NCBI GenBank assembly: GCA_016871475.1
Contig: VHDG01000241.1
Span: forward strand, 1-6,358
Direction: 5' to 3'
DNA from: Verrucomicrobiota bacterium
GTDB taxonomy: Bacteria > Verrucomicrobiota > Verrucomicrobiia > Limisphaerales > UBA11320
DNA: 6,358 nucleotides
Positions 1-4,995 of the stretch are shown here, piece by piece. The notes beneath the pieces were generated by a model. That model searched no databases and was not told the origin of the DNA. It saw only the letters and a program-made list of their open reading frames with translations. Position numbers and translations under genes: made by a program. Numbering within the stretch: position 1 is the stretch's first letter; every line of letters begins with the position of its first letter.

Positions 1-323
1 CGCTTGAGGGGCTGTCGACACTCTCTGCTGAGCCGGTTGATCCCAATGCAGCTCCCCCGGGTGATCCTCCTCCCCAAGGCACGGTGGCCCGTGTGTCCTC
101 CATTCTCCTAAGTGGAAGAGGGGTGAGCCTGAATCAGCTCAAGCCCTCAGCAAATTTCGAAATTGCTGCGGCTCTGGCGCAGCGTCTGGCGAGCAACACC
201 AACTACTTCACCACTAACACAGCGCTATCGGGCAAGCTGGCCGATGAAGAGAACGGCACCAATGCTCCGTTCTTCTTTACCTTTGAGCTCACCTTGCTTC
301 TCGCACGTCCCATCGACATCTAG
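1..323 (+). CDS. C-terminal end of a PilM/PilN-like inner-membrane pilus assembly protein (partial)
   Basis: The reading frame is open from base 3 to the TAG at 321-323, giving about 106 C-terminal residues; the start lies left of the window. It opens with a Pro/Ala/Gly-rich linker of about 25 residues. A compact alpha/beta segment follows: a strand (RVSSILLSGRGVSL), a helix (FEIAAALAQRLAS), a strand region around NYFTTNTALSG, and a terminal strand (FFFTFELTLLLARPIDI). This order resembles the ferredoxin-like C-terminal domain of PilN or GspL, where the last strand carries alternating hydrophobic residues. In Akkermansia the gene next to the Amuc_1100 counterpart is Amuc_1101, described as PilM-like, so a PilM or PilM-PilN type protein is likely by position. 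The next gene begins 5 bases after the stop, which implies co-transcription. A valine GTG at 84 is internal to the frame and not a credible start. The family call is inference; the frame itself is clear. Confidence 0.6.
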   Translation, partial: LEGLSTLSAEPVDPNAAPPGDPPPQGTVARVSSILLSGRGVSLNQLKPSANFEIAAALAQRLASNTNYFTTNTALSGKLADEENGTNAPFFFTFELTLLLARPIDI

Positions 324-328
324 GCTCT

Positions 329-1282
329 ATGCTTTGGATCAAGCGCAATTTGATTTTCGCAATCGCCCTGCTGGTGGCCGTGGGTCTGTTCGGCTATGGC
401 TGCTTCTATGCCTACACGGCCTGGAGTCAGAACTCTGAGTTGCAGACACAGATCGAACAGGCTGATGCCGACCTGAAGAAGATCTATAACTCACCAGGAA
501 CCTTCCCGTCGCCGACGAATATCACAGTCCTTCGGAGTCAGGAGCTGGAGGTGCGTCAGTTTCTCACCAATGCGCTTGCAGCGCAGTCGCGCATTACATT
601 CGACCCGGCCATCAACCCTGCGGCGTTCAAGACCTTGCTCGATAACACGATCGCTGAGCTGGGCCGGGACGCTGATCGCGCTCGGGTTGCCGTGGTTCAA
701 CGGGACTTTTCATTCTCCAGCATCAAGCCTCTGGTCAGCTTCGTTGAGGGGAGTGTGCCCTTGCTGGCTGAACAGCTCGCAGAGATCAAGGTGGTGGTTG
801 GAGTCCTCCTCAGGTCTGAAATCTCCTCGCTGGATAGCATTCGTCGCGAGGCGGTTTCCAAGGACGATGCGGGGACCGTGTCCACGGCGGACTATCACAA
901 TCTTGTTCGCCGAACGAATGAGTTAACCGGGGAGATCAGCAGTTTCTATTCGGTGACCTTCCATGGCTTTAGTGAATCACTCGCTGCTTTCATTGATAAC
1001 GTTCAAAAGTCGAAAGAGGTGCTGGCTGTCCGAATCCTGACCGCTGCTCCGGCCTCGGCCCAACGTGCCGGTGTTGCCCCTTTGAACCCGCTTCTTCCCG
1101 CTTCACCTGTCGCGCAGCCCCCGTTCGTTCGTACACCACTCCCGGGGACACGTCCTGGCCCTGTTGTCGCCGCACCCGTGCGACGCCTGGAGACTCTCGC
1201 TGACGAAAAAGCCTTCCGGGTATCTGCCTTGATCGAAGTCATCAAGCCGCCTCTGCCTGCGCCTGCCGAACCTGCCCAATAA
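329..1282 (+). CDS. Amuc_1100-like single-pass membrane protein of the type IV pilus-like cluster
   Basis: The product has 317 residues. Basic residues K5 and R6 precede one transmembrane segment (about 8-29), so the protein is probably anchored in the inner membrane with its bulk in the periplasm. Residues 33-52 look like a short coiled coil, as in PilO or GspM. Two alpha/beta modules follow (about 66-165 and 190-240), the second containing the strand YSVTFHGFSES and the helix after it. A Pro/Ala-rich linker (about 239-284) leads to a last strand (KAFRVSALIEVIKPP) and a Pro/Ala tail. From memory, Akkermansia Amuc_1100 has the same order, a similar FQGDRES-type strand before a helix, a Pro/Ala linker and almost the same length. 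Amuc_1100 is known as a pilus-cluster protein that signals through host TLR2; nothing here shows that activity. The role is probably that of PilO in the alignment complex. The ATG at 329 directly precedes the basic and transmembrane region and lies 5 bases past the previous stop. Only a weak TAGG precedes it. Confidence 0.8.
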   Translation: MLWIKRNLIFAIALLVAVGLFGYGCFYAYTAWSQNSELQTQIEQADADLKKIYNSPGTFPSPTNITVLRSQELEVRQFLTNALAAQSRITFDPAINPAAFKTLLDNTIAELGRDADRARVAVVQRDFSFSSIKPLVSFVEGSVPLLAEQLAEIKVVVGVLLRSEISSLDSIRREAVSKDDAGTVSTADYHNLVRRTNELTGEISSFYSVTFHGFSESLAAFIDNVQKSKEVLAVRILTAAPASAQRAGVAPLNPLLPASPVAQPPFVRTPLPGTRPGPVVAAPVRRLETLADEKAFRVSALIEVIKPPLPAPAEPAQ

Positions 1283-1291
1283 CGACTGCAA

Positions 1292-2128
1292 ATGGAAAAG
1301 TTGAAACAACTTGGCGAACGGGTCAAAAGCGACTACGCGAAGCTGCTTCTCATCTTCACGGTCCTTGGATTGGCCGTGGCAGTGGTGGTGCTCTACTTCC
1401 TTAGTTTGGAGGAGCAGCAAAAGGCGACTGACATAACGATGAACTACGAGAGGGCTCGTCCGAAGCCCCCACCGTCCTTGGACATGCAGCGTTACACCAG
1501 CGCGTTGGAAGCGTCGGTCAATCCTGGGCCAGTCGATTTCGGCCTGCCGCACAAACTCTTCAACCCTGTAAAATGGATTCGTTCTCCTGAAGGCAGGATC
1601 ATCGCGGATCGCACAGGGAAGTCCATCGGGCCGGAAGCGATCAAGATCGAGAACATCCGTCCCCTCAATCGGGTTGTGAAGTTTCTCGACGTGGTTCCCG
1701 AGGGATACTCGCTGGAGCTGACGTTCGAGGCTGCTGCGCGCGTGGCTGACGCCCGCCCGAGGGTGGTCACGGTCAACACGAATCAGGACAACAAGGTCAG
1801 GATCCCCGGTGGCACGCCTCGCATGCCCAACCAGCTTATTTTGAAGGAAGTGAAAGGTTCAGCAGAGGCGCCAGACGCCTTGGTTTTTGAAATTGCTGAC
1901 AGCAAGGAGCAGCTGGTGATCACGAAGGACCGGCCTTCCATCAAGGCTGAGGCTTATGTGGCGGACATGAGTTACGCGCCCGAGAACAGGCATTTTCGAA
2001 ATCAAAAGCGTGACGCGATGATTGGCTTTGCGGGTGAAGAATACAAAATCGTTGAAATCACAGAAAACGAGGTGGTAGTTTCAAACCGCCTAAACGACAA
2101 GAAAACTAGACTGAAGCGCACTCCTTGA
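1292..2128 (+). CDS. Amuc_1099-like PilP/GspC-type periplasmic linker protein
   Basis: The product has 278 residues. A short basic N-terminus (K3, K5, R10, K12) precedes one transmembrane helix (about 17-38), then a linker with a PKPPP stretch (57-61), giving an N-in, C-out protein. Two beta-rich modules follow. The first (about 86-150) carries LFNPVKW and GRIIADRTGKSIGP. The second (about 215-275) ends in the strand pair around FAGEEYKIVEITENEVVVSN and a basic tail. The closing pattern, a small beta domain with a line resembling 'eeykI.eI....vvv.n', recalls the homology region of PilP and GspC, which binds the N-terminal domains of the secretin. Its position between the Amuc_1100-like gene and the secretin gene matches Amuc_1099. 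I therefore infer that it connects the inner-membrane platform to the secretin. The ATG is 9 bases after the preceding stop, without a recognisable Shine-Dalgarno site. Family assignment rests mainly on synteny; sequence similarity to PilP itself is faint. Confidence 0.72.
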   Translation: MEKLKQLGERVKSDYAKLLLIFTVLGLAVAVVVLYFLSLEEQQKATDITMNYERARPKPPPSLDMQRYTSALEASVNPGPVDFGLPHKLFNPVKWIRSPEGRIIADRTGKSIGPEAIKIENIRPLNRVVKFLDVVPEGYSLELTFEAAARVADARPRVVTVNTNQDNKVRIPGGTPRMPNQLILKEVKGSAEAPDALVFEIADSKEQLVITKDRPSIKAEAYVADMSYAPENRHFRNQKRDAMIGFAGEEYKIVEITENEVVVSNRLNDKKTRLKRTP

Positions 2129-2161
2129 GCAGGGGGTGCTTTTCTCTTTAATACCTAAGAC

Positions 2162-2168
2162 GGGAAAG
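2162..2168 (+). promoter_or_regulatory. Weak purine-rich ribosome binding site candidate for the secretin gene
   Basis: GGGAAAG lies 3 bases before the ATG at 2172 and 12 before the ATG at 2181. It is not a good anti-Shine-Dalgarno match, but it is the only purine run suitably placed for either ATG. The AGGGG at 2131-2135 abuts the in-frame GTG at 2136 with no spacer, so it cannot serve that codon well. This argues for an ATG start that gives a normal signal peptide. Confidence 0.3.
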
Positions 2169-2171
2169 CGC

Positions 2172-4958
2172 ATGTTGAACATGTTTCGAACCTTGGCCGG
2201 CCTGACGGGTGCCTGCTTGTTTATATCCACCTCACTGCACGCCCAGACGGCTGTTGACGATGCCGCTGCGGAAGGCATGCGGCGTCAAGCTGCGAAGATA
2301 GAGTTGCGAACCAAACTGGAGAAGGCCCAGGAAGCTGAGAAGGCTGGCAGGAGCGCCGAGGCAGCCCGGCTCTACGAGGAGTGCCTGCAACAGTTGCGGA
2401 ACACGGGTCCAACTGTGGAGGCCGAGGTTGCCGCCGTGAAGGCGGGAATGGCCGCCAGTCGTCTTCAGGTCGCCCAGCAGGCACAACGAGCTGGCGATAT
2501 GCTGGAGGCGGAGCGTCAGGTGGACCGCGTGCTGGTTGTGGACCCTGCTAACGCGGCAGCTCAGCAATACAAGAAGAACCTGGAGCAGATCAAAGCGCAG
2601 CTTGCCGGGAAGATGCCAAGCCCCGAGGCCCTCGCAGTCATCCCTGAGTCAACAGCGGAACGAGTGAAGCTCGGCACCAAGGTCCAGGATGCCAAAGTGC
2701 TCCTCGAGGCCGGAAGGATTCAGGAGGCTGAAGCCAAGCTCAAGGAAGTGATCGCGGCTGACCCATCCAATCAGCAGGCCTATTACTACATGAACTTCAT
2801 TCAGGAGCACAAAAACAACCAGGAGCTTCTGAAGCGGGAGGGCTGGGCTCGGGATACCTTTGCGAAGGTTACCCAGTCCTGGATGGATCCCAACACGCGC
2901 GCAAATCTTCCCCAGCCGAACGGCTATGCCCGGACGAACAGCGTCAACACCAGCAAGGCGCGACAGAACCTTTTCTCAAAGCTGGGCCGTATCACCGTCA
3001 GCGAGATCAAGTTCGATAACAAGACGCTTGCCGACGTGGTCAAGGACCTTTCAACAGAGGCACAAAAGCGGGACCCGGACCGTGTAGGCATCAACTTCCT
3101 TGTGTCGCCGGCAGCAGAGCAAACGGCTCCGCCGCCCCCCGTGATCGACCCCAACACGGGTCAGCCCATTCCGCAGGCGGCTGCTCCTGTGGAAGGCGCT
3201 GTGAACGTGGGCGAAGTGAACATCGTGATGCCCAATCCCATCCGGAATGTCTCACTTGCCGAGTTGTTGGAAGCCATTGTGAAGACTGCCGACCGCCCGA
3301 TTCGTTACTCGGTCGAGGACTACGCGATCATCTTCTCCTTCCGCTCGCGTGAGTCTGAGATGCTCCACACTCGGGTTTTCAAGGTTGATCCCAACACTTT
3401 CCGGCAAGGTCTTGAGTCCGTCGCATCTGCCTCGTTCGCGAGCGAGGTGCAAGGTGGTACGGTCGGTGGGAGCAGTGGTGGTGGTGGCGCTCAGGGCGGT
3501 CGAGGTGGCCAGGGTGGTGGGCAGGGTGGCCAGAATGGCCAGGCTGCTGACCAGTTGGGTGCAACGTTCGCAACTGTGAGAGTTGCAGCGCTTACCCAGG
3601 GAGGAGGGGGAGGGGGTGGCGCTGCCGGAGGTATTCCGAGCGACCCGACTTCGTTCCGTGGCGAGATTGGAGCTGGCGGAGGGGTCACATTCCTCACTCG
3701 CCCGTCCTACACGCATGTTGTCCAGGAGACCGTCAGGAACTTCTTCCTTGCAGCGGGTGTGAATCTGGATCCACCCAAGCAGGTCTTCTATAACGACCGC
3801 ACCGGCCTGCTGTTGGTCCGTGCTGCCATCGGCGATCTCGATATTATCGAGCAGGCCATTCAAGTCTTGAACGTCCCGCCACCGCAACTCTCGATCAAAG
3901 CCCGTTTTGCCGAACTTAACCTCAACCAGAGCAAGGCTCTTGGATTCGACTGGTTCCTGGGCAACACCCTCGGGTTGGGTGGGAAGATTGGAGGACAGGC
4001 GGGAACGGCGCCCTCTTACGATGGCAACCCTGGTGTGAATGCCCCTGGCAATCCCCTGGGAGTGTTTCCTTACCCGGACACTCTTGGCTTTAATCGGCTC
4101 CCTCCGAGCCGGACAGACGGCTTGCTCAGTTCTGGCCTCCGACCCAATATCACAACGCCTGCACTGGGGACGATGACCGGTATTCTGACGGATCCGCAGT
4201 TTCGGGTCGTGATTCGCGCTTTGGAGCAGCGCGGAGGAGTCAACATTCTCAATGCCCCGGAGGTTGTGACCGTAAGCGCACGCCAAACCCAGATCAAAGT
4301 GGTTGATGTGAACACGATTGTGACGGCGCTCGATCTGCAACAGACCGGCGCGGGCGGCGGTGGAGGAGGCGGTGGAGGCGTCGGCGGTGGGGCTGGGGCT
4401 GTGGGATCAACTATTCAGGTCGTGACATCTCCCTTCGAGCTCGGTCCTGTTCTTGACCTCGTGCCTTACGTATCGGCCGATGGTTATACGATTCAGATGA
4501 CTATCATCCCTACTCTGAAGGAGTTCTTGGGATATGATCTTGAGAGCGCTCAGCTGTTTCAGGCCCAAGCTGTCTCGGTGGGTGGCGCAGCTTCACCGAC
4601 GATTCGTCAGAATGTTCCACTGCCGAGCTTCCGCCTTCGCCAGGTCGTTACCACAGCCATTGTGTGGGATGGCCAGACGGTCGTCTTAGGCGGTTTGATT
4701 TCCGAACGTGAAGATAAGGTCAAAGACAAAGTGCCGTTCCTGGGGGATTTGCCTGTCTTCGGCCGCTTGTTCCGCAGCGAGAGCTACACGTCTGAAAAGA
4801 AGAACCTGATGATTTTCGTCACTCCCACGATTATCGATCCAGCCGGGAATCGGGTCCACACGGACGAAGAAATGCCTTTCGCAAAGAGTAGCATTCCGGC
4901 CCAGGCTCCTGCTGCAGGGGCTCCAGCCGTCAGTGGAGGGGCAAACTCGACCAAGTAG
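2172..4958 (+). CDS. Secretin, outer-membrane pore of a type IV pilus-like/type II secretion system (Amuc_1098/PilQ-like)
   Basis: The product has 928 residues from this ATG. A Sec signal peptide (1-24) ends in LHA before Gln25. TPR-like helices follow (about 40-140), with a clear TPR at 171-208 (AGRIQEAEAKLKEVIAADPS). An N0/STN-type domain spans about 274-392, with a Pro-rich loop inserted at about 315-348. A second ring-building (secretin_N) domain begins at 398 (LHTRVFKVDPNTF) and resumes at about 516-570 (FFLAAGV, then LLVRAAIGDLDIIEQA); roughly 100 Gly-rich residues lie between. The secretin core covers about 573-890, with the family signature VPFLGDLPVFGRLFR (854-868) and VVLGGL (837-842). 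A Gly-rich run (726-745) interrupts the core, and an Ala/Pro tail of about 38 residues ends the protein. Secretins form large homo-oligomeric channels in the outer membrane. An in-frame GTG at 2136 would add 12 residues ahead of the signal peptide; an ATG at 2181 would also be acceptable. Whether it serves pili or secretion cannot be decided here. Confidence 0.93.
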   Translation: MLNMFRTLAGLTGACLFISTSLHAQTAVDDAAAEGMRRQAAKIELRTKLEKAQEAEKAGRSAEAARLYEECLQQLRNTGPTVEAEVAAVKAGMAASRLQVAQQAQRAGDMLEAERQVDRVLVVDPANAAAQQYKKNLEQIKAQLAGKMPSPEALAVIPESTAERVKLGTKVQDAKVLLEAGRIQEAEAKLKEVIAADPSNQQAYYYMNFIQEHKNNQELLKREGWARDTFAKVTQSWMDPNTRANLPQPNGYARTNSVNTSKARQNLFSKLGRITVSEIKFDNKTLADVVKDLSTEAQKRDPDRVGINFLVSPAAEQTAPPPPVIDPNTGQPIPQAAAPVEGAVNVGEVNIVMPNPIRNVSLAELLEAIVKTADRPIRYSVEDYAIIFSFRSRESEMLHTRVFKVDPNTFRQGLESVASASFASEVQGGTVGGSSGGGGAQGGRGGQGGGQGGQNGQAADQLGATFATVRVAALTQGGGGGGGAAGGIPSDPTSFRGEIGAGGGVTFLTRPSYTHVVQETVRNFFLAAGVNLDPPKQVFYNDRTGLLLVRAAIGDLDIIEQAIQVLNVPPPQLSIKARFAELNLNQSKALGFDWFLGNTLGLGGKIGGQAGTAPSYDGNPGVNAPGNPLGVFPYPDTLGFNRLPPSRTDGLLSSGLRPNITTPALGTMTGILTDPQFRVVIRALEQRGGVNILNAPEVVTVSARQTQIKVVDVNTIVTALDLQQTGAGGGGGGGGGVGGGAGAVGSTIQVVTSPFELGPVLDLVPYVSADGYTIQMTIIPTLKEFLGYDLESAQLFQAQAVSVGGAASPTIRQNVPLPSFRLRQVVTTAIVWDGQTVVLGGLISEREDKVKDKVPFLGDLPVFGRLFRSESYTSEKKNLMIFVTPTIIDPAGNRVHTDEEMPFAKSSIPAQAPAAGAPAVSGGANSTK
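3453..3542 (+). repeat. Glycine-codon-rich degenerate tandem repeat inside the secretin gene (block 1)
   Basis: This stretch encodes secretin residues 428-457, nearly all Gly with Gln, Ser, Asn and Ala. At DNA level it is built of GGT/GGC/CAG triplets. GGTGGCCAG occurs at 3504-3512 and 3525-3533, with a related ATGGCCAG at 3535-3542. It looks like a low-complexity insertion grown by triplet or short-unit slippage, and it stays in frame. Confidence 0.75.
3600..3632 (+). repeat. Poly-glycine tract in the secretin gene (block 2), G-rich DNA
   Basis: It encodes secretin residues 477-487, mostly Gly. The coding strand carries runs of five G at 3606-3610 and 3612-3616 and a GGG at 3599-3601. It is separated from block 1 by about 20 ordinary residues that include the strand-like segment FATVRVAAL. 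Confidence 0.65.
4347..4406 (+). repeat. Poly-glycine tract within the secretin core (block 3)
   Basis: It encodes secretin residues 726-745, with nine consecutive Gly followed by a Val/Gly/Ala mixture. It lies between the strand IKVVDVNTIVTALDL and the strand IQVVTSPFELGPVLDLVP. In other secretins this interval holds the loop near the periplasmic gate. Several different Gly codons are used, so it is not a pure single-codon repeat. Confidence 0.7.
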
Positions 4959-4995
4959 TCAAAACACCTAGTCTGGTAGAGCAGAATCTGTCCCT

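Noticed and set aside
163..438. A 91-codon plus-strand frame bridging the first two genes
   Set aside because: It overlaps both real genes out of frame, and its composition (Arg, Ser, Leu and Trp in mixed order) is typical of a shifted frame.
1103..1552. A 149-codon minus-strand frame across the boundary of the second and third genes
   Set aside because: It is antisense to the Pro-rich tail of one gene and the membrane segment of the next. The sequence is low in hydrophobic order and has no family resemblance.
2205..2216. Cys15 of the secretin as a lipidation site (TGAC)
   Set aside because: Thr at -3 is unusual, the hydrophobic region continues past Cys, and LHA before Gln gives a standard signal peptidase I site.
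3252..4340. A 362-codon open frame on the minus strand, opposite the secretin gene
   Set aside because: It lies wholly antisense to well-recognised secretin domains, has an erratic Arg/His/Ser-rich composition, no recognisable domain and no plausible start context. It is a shadow of GC-rich codon use.
4959..4995. Promoter or terminator in the gap after the secretin gene
   Set aside because: The 37 bases contain neither a stem-loop with a T run nor a recognisable -35/-10 pair.
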